NCBI GenBank assembly: GCA_963803155.1
Contig: CAWDMN010000085.1
Location: 119,398-183,397 of the forward strand
Source: CAWDMN01 sp963803155
GTDB lineage: Bacteria > Acidobacteriota > Terriglobia > Versatilivoradales > Versatilivoraceae
Direction of reading: 5' to 3'
DNA length: 64,000 bases
The position numbers and the translations under genes were made by a program. Below are positions 1-8,369 of this stretch, piece after piece; position 1 is the stretch's first letter, and every line of letters starts with the position of its first letter. Under the pieces are notes generated by a model. The model worked only from the letters and a program-made list of their open reading frames with translations. It was not told the DNA's origin and made no database searches.

Positions 1-1130
1 TGAGCACCCAGACTCCAGGCCCCATCCCGACGCCAAAAGAGAGCACGCAGACAAAGATGCTTCCCAAAATGGCATAGATCGGCGGTGGTTGGAAGAGGAA
101 GCAAAGCCCCAGCAGTCCGTGCGAAATGGCCATGCCTGGCTGCCGAGAGCATCAGCAGCGGCCGGCGTCCCAGCTTGTCGATGGTGTATATGGCTACGAT
201 GGTGGTGAGCACATTGATGACCCCCACGATCACATTCAATCCCACGGCTGAAGAATCGGTTTGGCCTCCCATATAGTCCTTGAAAATTTTCGATCCATAA
301 AACAAGACCGTGTTGATCCCCGTGACTTGCTGCAAAATCGCCATGACTACGGCAATGATGAGGGGTCGGCGGAATCCGGGTTTTAGGAGTTCCGCCAGAG
401 TTCCACTTTCATCGGCAATGGTTTCCTTGATCTGACGGAGTTCCACTTCGGCCCTGGAACGCCCATTGACCCTGGACAGAACATACAACGCATCGCCTTC
501 CCTCCCGCACTCGGTCAGCCAGCGGGGGCTTTCGGGAACGAAAAACAAGGCAATGAAAAGAAGAAGCGAAGGAATGGCCGCCGTGGCAAACATCCAACGC
601 CAGCCGGTTTCGGGGGAAAAGGAGAGCAGGTAGTTGACCAAGTAAGAGAGCAGGATCCCGCTGACGATAGCCATCTGGTTCAACGACACCAGCCGCCCTC
701 GAATATTGGGGGGAGAAATTTCAGCAATGTATAACGGAGCCAGCAGTGATGCGGAGCCCACGGCAATTCCACCCAACAGACGTGCGATAACAAATTCCGT
801 CAGATTGGTTGGAATAGCGGCGCCGATAGCCGAGATCCCAAAAAGGAGGGCCGAGAATCCCAGAATGTATTTGCGTCCGAACCGGTCGCTCAAGGGACCG
901 GCAATGATGGCGCCAAATACGCATCCCACCAGCAGACTGCTGGTGGCAAATTCCGTTTGCAGCGGCGTAGTCAGATTGAAATATTTTTCCAGGAAAATCA
1001 TTGCCCCGTTGATGACGGCAATATCGAACCCGAAGAGCAGGCCTGATATCGCGGCCACCAGCGAGGCGAGGTAGACGTATACAGTGCTCCCTTTTTCATG
1101 GAGGGTGGCCGAAGCCATGACTTGAACCAT
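1..1130 (-). CDS. MFS sugar porter, 3' part missing, frameshifted
   Basis: Inner-membrane sugar importer of the sugar porter branch of the major facilitator superfamily; the sugar cannot be predicted. It starts at the ATG at 1130, behind AAAGGA five bases upstream, and runs off the left edge, so the last third is absent. Visible family marks are GLLFGFDIAVINGA in helix 1, GPLSDRFGRK between helices 2 and 3, PESPRWL before the central loop, QQVTGINTVLFY in helix 7 and DKLGRRPLL after helix 8. Around 137-140 the frame breaks: the expected continuation (GMAISHGLLGLCFLF) lies in the neighbouring frame, consistent with one extra base. That is either a sequencing indel near a contig end or a real inactivation. 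Family assignment is secure; intactness is not. Confidence 0.85.
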   Translation of the reverse strand, partial: MVQVMASATLHEKGSTVYVYLASLVAAISGLLFGFDIAVINGAMIFLEKYFNLTTPLQTEFATSSLLVGCVFGAIIAGPLSDRFGRKYILGFSALLFGISAIGAAIPTNLTEFVIARLLGGIAVGSASLLAPLYIAEISPPNIRGRLVSLNQMAIVSGILLSYLVNYLLSFSPETGWRWMFATAAIPSLLLFIALFFVPESPRWLTECGREGDALYVLSRVNGRSRAEVELRQIKETIADESGTLAELLKPGFRRPLIIAVVMAILQQVTGINTVLFYGSKIFKDYMGGQTDSSAVGLNVIVGVINVLTTIVAIYTIDKLGRRPLLMLSAARHGHFARTAGALLPLPTTADLCHFGKHLCLRALFWRRDGAWSLGA

Positions 1131-1462
1131 AATCGTCCTTTGGAAAAAATGAAATTAAAGAATCACTTCTACGGCAGGATCAGAATCGAACAAAGGCCGC
1201 ATTGTATCAGCCGGATTCCGCGAGGAGCAATCCTTTTATGGAGAAGGGGGGCGATTAAAAGTGGGAGAGAATTCAAGCCGCGGATGGCATAAAGTGGGAG
1301 GCGCGGCGACCTCGGTGTCGTGCAGGGACGCGACTGGGGCAGAGGCTTTTCCGGGGGAGGGGAGACATCCCCTTGGCGGGGAGTGGGTGGCGCGTCATTT
1401 CATCCCGACATACACCCTGCTTCCATGTGGGAAAAGGGTCTGGATCGAATCAGGATCTCTTT
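1131..1462. other. Intergenic region, no gene seen
   Basis: This is the 332-base space upstream of the sugar porter and downstream of the CBS-domain gene. It holds G-rich stretches around 1340-1390 but no convincing reading frame, terminator or promoter that I can support. Confidence 0.5.
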
Positions 1463-2752
1463 CTATTCTTCGAAAACCCGCAAAACATCGGAAGCTTTGA
1501 TGACGCCGACAATTTTGCCGCCATTTTGAGTGACCACCAGGAAGTTTTTGTTCCCTCCCAGCATCTTTTGAATTGCCTCTGAAACCGAAGTCGAGGCATC
1601 CACGGTCATGATGCCGGTTTCCATGATTTCGCCCACGCGCCGGCTGAGCCGGGCGGCAATGGGAAGTGAAGCCAGGTGCGCTTCCGCGGCCTGGAAATTT
1701 AAAAAGCGATGGTTGATATAGGAAAAAAACTCGGTCGTGGTGGTCTTGATTTTCCACATGCCCATCGGCATGATCGGCTTGCGCTCGATAAAGGCCAGAT
1801 AACAGTCCAGCAGACTCTGCTTGGTCTTCTTGTCGATGGAAAGCAGATACCGCAACGAACTGTCGGGGATAATATCGACTTTCTTTTCGGGAATCGTGCT
1901 GAGGTAGATGAGCTTGTGGAGATCATCCATGCTGGTGTTCAAATCTTTGTATCTCTCGCCGATTTGCCTTGCCAACTCATTATCCTGATCCGAATATCGG
2001 GGCGCGAATTTTTCCAAGGTATCGATGGCATCGGCCAGGAATACTCCAAGAGCGACATCCCGGTTGAAAAGCAGGCCCGCCGAAACGATGGCGGCATCAT
2101 CCGATTGGCCGGGACCCACCCGGTCGCGGATATAAAAATAGCGGACCTGTTCGGATTCCTGGTTGTCGCATTTTTCGGCGGGGACAATCATTCCGGCGCG
2201 CTCGTACTCTTCGATCAACTCGGAATGAGCCTCGTGAGCCAACTTTTCGCCGTCCAGGTTGAGCGCTTTCGCAATCCTGAGGTCCACGAAATGACAGCGC
2301 CCGCCCCCAATTTTGATGTTGTACTCGCGCTCCACGTCGTGGCGGATTTCGCTGTCGTCCCGCAATCCTCCCAGGTACAATCCTTTTAAAATGGATTCCG
2401 GATTGACCACCAGGCCTTTCAAGCGGCCAGCTCGCAGGAACGGTTCGCCTTCGGAGTTCAGCAGACGGATCGGCCCCTTGCCATGAATCGCCTCTTCCAC
2501 ATAAAACTTTATCTCATCGATCAGCGATTGACGGAAAGACTTGACCTCTTCCGGATTTAAATGAATTGCGGTGACGATGTCGGAAATTGTCAAGTTGACG
2601 AAGCGCCTTTTGTGAAACATGCCGCCGCCATTATGGGCGTGGCCTTCGATCGATTGCATCAGCAAGACATCTTCGGATTCCTTGGCCACATCGAGTTCGG
2701 TGGTCTTGGAGAGCTGTTCAAAATCCTGACGAATAACCTCTTCAAGTTCCAT
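1463..2752 (-). CDS. Orphan protein with one C-terminal CBS motif
   Basis: A 429-residue soluble protein. Only the last 55 or so residues are recognisable: ETGIMTVDASTSVSEAIQKM, then a hydrophobic strand and VGVIKASDVLRVF match a single CBS motif, a fold that usually binds adenine nucleotides when paired. The first 370 residues match no family I know. They contain HNGGGMFHKRR near residue 40, an acidic/basic helical middle and no membrane segment. Because CBS motifs work in pairs, the protein probably dimerises through this end (inference). It lies 113 bases downstream of rlmN on the same strand, so the two may be cotranscribed. Function unknown. Confidence 0.7.
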   Translation of the reverse strand: MELEEVIRQDFEQLSKTTELDVAKESEDVLLMQSIEGHAHNGGGMFHKRRFVNLTISDIVTAIHLNPEEVKSFRQSLIDEIKFYVEEAIHGKGPIRLLNSEGEPFLRAGRLKGLVVNPESILKGLYLGGLRDDSEIRHDVEREYNIKIGGGRCHFVDLRIAKALNLDGEKLAHEAHSELIEEYERAGMIVPAEKCDNQESEQVRYFYIRDRVGPGQSDDAAIVSAGLLFNRDVALGVFLADAIDTLEKFAPRYSDQDNELARQIGERYKDLNTSMDDLHKLIYLSTIPEKKVDIIPDSSLRYLLSIDKKTKQSLLDCYLAFIERKPIMPMGMWKIKTTTTEFFSYINHRFLNFQAAEAHLASLPIAARLSRRVGEIMETGIMTVDASTSVSEAIQKMLGGNKNFLVVTQNGGKIVGVIKASDVLRVFEE

Positions 2753-2865
2753 GTCGTTGATCTCAAATTTTAGATTTTAAATTCCAAATTGCAGAGTATT
2801 AAGATTAATAGATCCCAATTAAAAAAGAAGTTCAAAGCGGTCGATTCAAAATCAGCGTCCACAAT

Positions 2866-3945
2866 TCAAAATTCAGCATTCGAATTAGCGCTCATCCTTC
2901 CGCTTAATTGTCCGCAAGCCGCAAAAATATCCTGCCCCCGCGGCCGGCGGATATAGGCAGCCAATCCTTTGGAAATCAGAATATGCTGAAACCGCTCCAC
3001 ACGTTCTGGGGGCGAAGGTTTCATGGCTATCCGTTGTCCGGGATTTAAGGGCAGCAGATTGACTTTTGCCCGCAGCCGGGAAAGCAAACGGACCAATCGG
3101 CGCGCATCGTCGTCCGAGTCGTTGAGTCCGTCAATCATAACGTATTCAATGGTGAAACGCTCCCGAGGCGGCAGAGGAAATTGGCGGCACGTCTCCAAGA
3201 GCATCTCAATTGGATATTTTTGATTGATGGGTATCAACTGGTCCCGCACTTTATCCGTGGTGGCCGATAGCGAAATGGCAATCTTCGGGATTGCCGGCAT
3301 TTCAGCCAGCTCTTTCAGCTTGGGCACGATTCCGACGGTAGAGAGCGTGATGCGGCGCAAGGAGATCGACATTCCCTCGGCGTCCGACATCAATACCAGA
3401 GATTTACTCACATTGGATAAATTGAGGAGCGGCTCACCCATGCCCATTAAGACAATATTGACGGGCCGGGGATCGGCTTCATGGGCGGGATCCTCTTCCC
3501 GCCGGTGCTTCAGTATGGCCAAGATTTGCCCGACAATTTCCCTTGGAGCCAAATTCCGCGTGAATCCCAGCAGGGCGGTCAGACAGAATTGGCAATCCGC
3601 CGCGCAACCGACTTGTGTCGAGATGCAGAGGGTGTTCCTCCGAGGCTCAGGAATGAAAACCGATTCAATTCTTTGTCCGTCGTCCAACTCGAAGAGATAT
3701 TTTTGGGTTCCATCGCTGGCGCGCTGTAGCGTGTGAACGCGAGGGAGCGTGAGTGTGGCAAGAGTTTCCAATTTGAGCCGGAGCGGTTTGGAGAGTTCGG
3801 TCATTTCGCTGAATATGACCTGCCTCCGGGAATAGATCGCCCGGTACAGCTGCCGGCCCCGATACGCTGCTTCCCCCCAACCCTGAAACAGGTCCACGAT
3901 TTCCGAGGCATCCAGTCCAAGTAATTCTTGAGGTTTTTGGTCCAT
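2866..3945 (-). CDS. rlmN: 23S rRNA (adenine-2503-C2) methyltransferase RlmN
   Basis: Radical-SAM enzyme that methylates C2 of A2503 in 23S rRNA and of A37 in some tRNAs, in the cytoplasm. The 359-residue length is normal. The 4Fe-4S ligands are C114, C118 and C121 in GCAADCQFC, followed by the SAM-binding GMGEPLLNLSNV block. The cysteine that carries the transient methyl group is C344 in FAACGQL close to the C-terminus, which separates the RlmN/Cfr family from other radical-SAM proteins. The N-terminal accessory helical domain is present. The lack of any resistance context argues for housekeeping RlmN rather than Cfr. Confidence 0.95.
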   Translation of the reverse strand: MDQKPQELLGLDASEIVDLFQGWGEAAYRGRQLYRAIYSRRQVIFSEMTELSKPLRLKLETLATLTLPRVHTLQRASDGTQKYLFELDDGQRIESVFIPEPRRNTLCISTQVGCAADCQFCLTALLGFTRNLAPREIVGQILAILKHRREEDPAHEADPRPVNIVLMGMGEPLLNLSNVSKSLVLMSDAEGMSISLRRITLSTVGIVPKLKELAEMPAIPKIAISLSATTDKVRDQLIPINQKYPIEMLLETCRQFPLPPRERFTIEYVMIDGLNDSDDDARRLVRLLSRLRAKVNLLPLNPGQRIAMKPSPPERVERFQHILISKGLAAYIRRPRGQDIFAACGQLSGRMSANSNAEF

Positions 3946-4497
3946 GTATTGGGAAACCCTATAACTCCGACTTTCCAGATTGATAACTACTGGCTCATCT
4001 TAGCAAATTGAGATCCCGCCGTGCAATTGCCATCAGAGAGGTTCTTGAGATTCAAACATCAGACCACAAACGACGGACACTGGACTTTAGTCTTTTAAAA
4101 CCGGGCAGTATACGAAGGGCATTATTTAGAGTCCATTTACAAAGTGTATAAAGCCGGTTTGTAGGATGGGTTAGCGCGTGGTGACAGCGGTCACCCGCGC
4201 GTAACCCATCAGGCGTTGGATGCGGCATCCCCGATGCGTTACGCTCTTCGAGCTAACCCGCCTTTTGGCGGGCTAACGCATCTACAAAAAAATGCACTTT
4301 ATACAAAGACTCTATTTATTAGACATTCGACTGTAGCATGGTGAAAAATCCAATGTTTCACGTTTATAGTCTAATGTCTCTTGTCTAAAGTGTGGCCTGA
4401 AGTCCAAAGTCACCATCTCATAGCTTCCAGAGCAGAAGAGACTGGATTGACCTTTGAGCATGATCAAGCCAAAATGACAAACATGGAGTCATTTAAA
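3946..4497. other. Intergenic region with a palindromic element
   Basis: This is the 552-base space between the divergent rlmN and archease genes. Its centre is the inverted-repeat element at 4127-4314. The flanks are AT-rich and carry no supportable gene. TTGACC near 4447 followed 17 bases later by CAAAAT is a weak promoter candidate for the archease operon. Confidence 0.6.
4127..4314. mobile_element. MITE-like element, family A, copy 1
   Basis: A 188-base element with imperfect terminal inverted repeats: TAGAGTCCATTTACAAAGTG on the left and, read from the right end inward, TAGAGTCTTTGTATAAAGTG. Inside are two large hairpins. One has arms GATGGGTTA.../...TAACCCATC around GGTGACAGCGGTCACC. 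The other has arms GATGCGTTA.../...TAACGCATC around CCCGCCTTTTGGCGGG. It encodes nothing. A nearly identical core in the opposite orientation lies at 14762-14925, and the same type of ends reappears at 28453-28663. I read it as a non-autonomous transposable element; no matching transposase is in the window. Confidence 0.75.
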
Positions 4498-4917
4498 ATG
4501 GAGAAATGTTTCGAAATTTTGGAACATCCCGCCGACTTAGGCATTGAAGCCCGGGGAGCGAATTTAGCGGAGGCATTTGAATCGGCGGCTGAAGGATTGA
4601 TGTCGTTGCTTGTGGATCCGGCCACCGTCCAGCCGTCTGAAACTCGGCACGTCGAGTTGAGTGCCTCGGATGCCGGTCAGTTGTTGGTGAAATGGTTGGG
4701 CGAAATTCTCTATTTTTTTGATGGCGAAAATTTTGTGTCATCAAAATTTGCGATAACCCGGTGGAGTGACGATTCTTTGAGGGCGGAAGTGGCCGGAGAA
4801 AAGTTGAATCTTTCGCGACATGCCACGCGAATGGATGTGAAGGCGATTACCTATCACCAGTTGCAGGTTAAACAAAAGCAACGTGGCGGGAAAGTCCGGG
4901 TTTATTTGGATATTTGA
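4498..4917 (+). CDS. Archease, activator of the RtcB RNA ligase
   Basis: A 139-residue cytoplasmic protein of the archease family, which speeds guanylylation and turnover of RtcB. The family opening FEILEHPADLGIEARG, with its HxADxG pattern, sits at the very N-terminus. The acidic metal-site region and the closing basic beta-strand (GKVRVYLDI) are also present. I chose the ATG at 4498 because GGAG stands nine bases upstream and the product then begins as archeases do; a TTG at 4381 in frame would add 39 unrelated residues. The rtcB gene follows directly, the usual partner, so the two are very probably one operon. Confidence 0.9.
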   Translation: MEKCFEILEHPADLGIEARGANLAEAFESAAEGLMSLLVDPATVQPSETRHVELSASDAGQLLVKWLGEILYFFDGENFVSSKFAITRWSDDSLRAEVAGEKLNLSRHATRMDVKAITYHQLQVKQKQRGGKVRVYLDI

Positions 4918-5051
4918 AGGTTGGGCCCGAGCGCATGGATCAGGCTGGGTTGGTTCGAAGAACACAATGCGCTTGGAATTTTGCGTTTCGGGGGCGGCTC
5001 GACGTCCGCTGGCGCGGCAACTCATTCTCCCGCTTAATCCATGGGGTTGAG

Positions 5052-6476
5052 ATGATCAAGAAAATCGATGAATACAGATATCTGGTTCCCACATCCCACA
5101 AGAAAGGGATGCGAATTGAGGGGATGATTTACGCCAATGAAAAATTGATGCATCAGATTGAGCGGGATCAAACCCTGGATCAAGTGGCCAATGTGGCCAC
5201 TTTGCCGGGATTGGTTGGGAGATCCCTTGCCATGCCTGACGCGCATCAGGGATACGGTTTTTGCATCGGCGGAGTGGCCGCCGCGGATCTCAGGGATGGA
5301 GTTGTCTCCGCCGGCGGCGTGGGTTTTGACATCAACTGCGGAGTGCGATTGTTGGCTTCTCCTCTCTTGGTTGAAGATGTTCGTCCTCAGTTGCCGGAGT
5401 TGTTGAATCAGTTATTCCGCGATATTCCCTGCGGGGCTGGCAAGAGCGGGCTTTTGGAAATTTCACGGCTTGAGCTGGATCAAGTCTTGCTGGATGGCGC
5501 CTCTTGGGCGGTCCGCCAGGGATATGGCCGCGAGAGCGATCTGGCTCACATTGAAGAATTCGGACGAATTCCCGGTTCTAATCCGGAGAAAGTGAGCCGC
5601 CGCGCCAAAGAGAGAGGCCTCGATCAATTGGGCACACTGGGCAGCGGGAACCATTTTCTGGAAATTCAAGTAGTGGAGGATATTTATGATTCAGACACGA
5701 GTGAGCGGCTAGGCTTGTCACCACGGCAAATTGTGATTTTATTGCACAGCGGATCGCGCGGCCTGGGACATCAGGTTTGCACCGATTACCTGGATTTAAT
5801 ACAGGAGGCGATGAAAAAATACGGGATTCATGTGGACGATCGCCAGCTAGCCTCCGTCCCGATTTCTTCTCCGGAAGGGCAGGATTATTTATCGGCCATG
5901 GCTGCCGCCGCCAATTTTGCTTTTGCCAACCGCCAGATGATTACTCATTGGACTCGCAATGCCTTTCAGCGGATCCTGGGCACGGACCAGCTGCGCATAA
6001 TTTATGATGTTTGCCACAATATCGCCAAGCTTGAGGAGCATCAGGCTGATGGAGAGTCTCGGCGGGTGCTGGTCCATCGGAAAGGGGCCACGCGTGCTTT
6101 TCCCAAAGGACACCCAGCTTTGCCGCCCGAATTAAGGGACATTGGGCAACCAGTGTTAATCCCAGGCAGCATGGGAACTTGCTCCTACGTGTTAGTGGGA
6201 ACCGGCCAAGCCATGAAGGAGACTTTTGGTTCCTGCTGTCATGGGGCGGGAAGAGCCATGAGCCGGACTCAGGCCAAGCGTGAGACCACGGTGGAACAAT
6301 TGCTGAAAGACTTGAAAAACCGCGGAGTCTTGGTGCGGGGCCAGTCTAAGGCGGGATTGACGGAAGAAAAGCCCGATGCCTACAAGGACGTCAGCCAGGT
6401 CGTGGACGTGGTTCACCACGCCGGCCTTGCCAGGAAAGTTGCCCGATTGATTCCGATCGCCGTCATGAAAGGCTGA
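5052..6476 (+). CDS. rtcB: RNA-splicing ligase RtcB (3'-phosphate/5'-OH ligase)
   Basis: GTP- and Mn-dependent RNA ligase joining 2',3'-cyclic phosphate or 3'-phosphate ends to 5'-hydroxyl ends; in bacteria it is linked to RNA repair. The 474-residue product carries the family signatures in order: MPDAHQGYGF, FDINCGVR with the metal-binding C96, GTLGSGNHFLEI, LLHSGSRGLGHQ, GSMGTCSYVLVG and SCCHGAGRAMSR with H397 as the likely guanylylated histidine. The ATG at 5052 fits the family start (MIKKIDEYRY) and follows a GGGG-rich site; upstream in-frame codons from 4914 give unrelated sequence. It follows archease closely. No RtcA or RtcR regulator is nearby, unlike the enterobacterial arrangement. 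Confidence 0.96.
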   Translation: MIKKIDEYRYLVPTSHKKGMRIEGMIYANEKLMHQIERDQTLDQVANVATLPGLVGRSLAMPDAHQGYGFCIGGVAAADLRDGVVSAGGVGFDINCGVRLLASPLLVEDVRPQLPELLNQLFRDIPCGAGKSGLLEISRLELDQVLLDGASWAVRQGYGRESDLAHIEEFGRIPGSNPEKVSRRAKERGLDQLGTLGSGNHFLEIQVVEDIYDSDTSERLGLSPRQIVILLHSGSRGLGHQVCTDYLDLIQEAMKKYGIHVDDRQLASVPISSPEGQDYLSAMAAAANFAFANRQMITHWTRNAFQRILGTDQLRIIYDVCHNIAKLEEHQADGESRRVLVHRKGATRAFPKGHPALPPELRDIGQPVLIPGSMGTCSYVLVGTGQAMKETFGSCCHGAGRAMSRTQAKRETTVEQLLKDLKNRGVLVRGQSKAGLTEEKPDAYKDVSQVVDVVHHAGLARKVARLIPIAVMKG

Positions 6477-6485
6477 GTTTTACTC

Positions 6486-7055
6486 TTACCGACCTTCTCT
6501 GCGCTGTCTATCGCGTTCATCCAAACGGGCGCGAGTCATGCGTTCGCGCAAGCCTCCCTCTTTCAAGAAATCTTGTTCGAGACGCTTAATTTGCCGGTCG
6601 AGGAGGTAAGAGGCCACTTTGATCAGGCCGATGATTACGTTAGCGCAAATTTCTGATTCGGGATTCTCAATCCCCTTTTTGAATGTTTCATAAGTTGCGT
6701 TGGACTGCTGATTAAGCTCACGCAATCTTTTGGCAAAAGGATGTTCCTTGCTCCATTCCATGAGCCCACGAGTTCGTAGGAAATCGCGATAGTCCGCCAG
6801 CAGCTCTTCCAGGCTGGCTCGGGCGACATTGGTCAGTTTAATTTCAGCCTCTTTGGATGTCCCCGAAGCCTGGCTTCCTTCAATGATGTTCTGTTTTCCG
6901 GAGCGGGCAGCCTGGACCATCTGGTCGCGAGTGCGGTCTCGCTTTTGCAGGAAGCGATCACAAAAGTACACCGTGGCATCATAAACAATTTCTGATTTCT
7001 GGTAGGAAAGCAGATCCAGGTAACCGCCATGAGGAGGAATAAAGCCACGGCTCAT
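6486..7055 (-). CDS. Four-helix-bundle protein (S23/avd-like with suffix domain)
   Basis: A 189-residue, mostly helical protein. The core ESEIVYDATVYFCDRF...QMVQAARSGKQNIIEG...EIKLTNVARASLEELLADYRDFL is the pattern of the small four-helix-bundle family known from 23S rRNA intervening sequences and diversity-generating retroelement accessory proteins. A charged C-terminal helix follows. The ATG at 7055 is chosen because AGGAGG lies about five bases upstream; an in-frame ATG at 7070 would place that site inside the gene. It converges tail to tail with rtcB, nine bases apart. The cellular role of free-standing members is unknown; nucleic-acid binding is often assumed. No reverse transcriptase or rRNA is near. 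Confidence 0.75.
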   Translation of the reverse strand: MSRGFIPPHGGYLDLLSYQKSEIVYDATVYFCDRFLQKRDRTRDQMVQAARSGKQNIIEGSQASGTSKEAEIKLTNVARASLEELLADYRDFLRTRGLMEWSKEHPFAKRLRELNQQSNATYETFKKGIENPESEICANVIIGLIKVASYLLDRQIKRLEQDFLKEGGLRERMTRARLDERDRQRREGR

Positions 7056-7372
7056 AGGCCCCTCCTGCATTTAACTGAATGAAAGGACAGAAAGGACCTA
7101 AACGACGAAAGAGACGAAAGAGGAAATTTTGAAACAAAGAAGTAGCCGGTGATGTCTTTTTGGTCTTTGGAGTCCCTTTAGTCCTTGACTCATTTGATTT
7201 GATGATGGCCTGATTTTGAGCTTAATTGTCTCCAGCTGTCAACCTGGTTTACTCAGCACACTCTTTTCGAGTTGTGGCTTCTCTATGGTAAAATGGCGAA
7301 CTGAATTTTACGGCTGGTCGGGGGGAGTGAGGCCGGCTCGGACAAGTCTTTCCGAAAAGGAGATCGGTCATC
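7056..7372. other. Divergent intergenic region
   Basis: The 317 bases between the divergent four-helix-bundle and epimerase genes contain a purine-rich run (about 7080-7125, repeats of GGAC and GACGAAAG) followed by its rough pyrimidine counterpart (about 7155-7190). They could pair as an imperfect inverted repeat. No gene or clear promoter is visible. Confidence 0.4.
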
Positions 7373-8326
7373 ATGGCCAGGATACTGTTGACGGGCGGAG
7401 CGGGATTCATCGGCTCACATCTGGCGGAGCGATTGATCAAGGATGGGCACTCCCTTTTGATTGTGGATGATTTGAATGATTTTTATGCCCCCTCGATAAA
7501 AAAACAAAACCTGGCCGGGATCCGTTTAGTGGGAAGTTACGAATTCTTACAGGCTGACATCAGTGAAGAGGAGCCTCTGCGCGAAGCGTTCAATAAATTT
7601 TCCCCCGATGTTATCGTTCACTTGGCGGCCCGTGCCGGAGTCCGGCCTTCGCTCGACCGGCCTCAGCTTTATGAACGGGTCAATGTAAAGGGGACTTTGA
7701 ATCTTTTGGAAATGTCGCGCAGGCGCGGAATTTCAAAATTTATTTTCGCCTCTTCCAGTTCCATTTATGGGATCACCAGCCGGGTCCCCTTTTCTGAGGA
7801 CGAAGCCAACCCCAACCCCATTTCTCCTTATGGCGTGACTAAACTGGCCGGGGAAAAGCTCTGTTATTGTTATTCACATCTGTACCATTTGCCGGTTGTC
7901 TGTTTGAGGTTCTTCACCGTTTACGGTCCAAGACAAAGGCCGGACCTGGCGATTCACAAATTTGCCCGGTTAATTGAAGAGCATAAGCCTCTGCCCTTCT
8001 TTGGTGATGGCAGTGCCCGGCGCGATTACACTTATATCGCTGACATTGTGGATGGGATTATGGCGGCAATTGGATTCGATACGGATTTTGGTATTTTTAA
8101 TTTAGGGAACTCCAGGCCGATTTCTCTGGAACAGCTTATAGGTCATCTGGAGGCAGCTCTTGGGGGAAAAGCTATCCTGGACAGACAGCCGGCACAACCG
8201 GGGGATATGCCAGCGACATATGCGGATATCCGTCTGGCTGAACGGCAACTGGGATACCAGCCCCGATTTCCGATTGAAAAGGGATTAGAGCAGTTTGTCG
8301 GTTGGCTGAGGCAAAGCAACCTATGA
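7373..8326 (+). CDS. NAD-dependent sugar-nucleotide epimerase (UDP-glucuronate/UDP-glucose 4-epimerase type)
   Basis: Extended short-chain dehydrogenase/reductase that inverts C4 of a nucleotide sugar, feeding surface polysaccharide synthesis. The 317-residue product opens with the NAD-binding TGGAGFIGSH. It carries DDLNDFY, typical of the UDP-glucuronate epimerase branch, the SSSSIYG catalytic serine block, the Tyr-Lys pair in YGVTKLAGE, RRDYTYIADIVDG and the closing GYQPRFPIEKGL. AAGGAG sits upstream of the ATG. The MoxR/Bat locus follows on the same strand after 43 bases, but no functional tie is known. GalE-like, RmlB-like or other 4-epimerase specificity cannot be told from sequence by eye. 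Confidence 0.85.
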   Translation: MARILLTGGAGFIGSHLAERLIKDGHSLLIVDDLNDFYAPSIKKQNLAGIRLVGSYEFLQADISEEEPLREAFNKFSPDVIVHLAARAGVRPSLDRPQLYERVNVKGTLNLLEMSRRRGISKFIFASSSSIYGITSRVPFSEDEANPNPISPYGVTKLAGEKLCYCYSHLYHLPVVCLRFFTVYGPRQRPDLAIHKFARLIEEHKPLPFFGDGSARRDYTYIADIVDGIMAAIGFDTDFGIFNLGNSRPISLEQLIGHLEAALGGKAILDRQPAQPGDMPATYADIRLAERQLGYQPRFPIEKGLEQFVGWLRQSNL

Positions 8327-8369
8327 TCAAAGCTAAAAACTCATTTCGCATGTAATTTCAGGAGGCAGG

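Noticed and set aside
2866..3945. Cfr-type antibiotic resistance methyltransferase
   Set aside because: The sequence fits RlmN equally or better, lies in a housekeeping setting and shows no mobile context.
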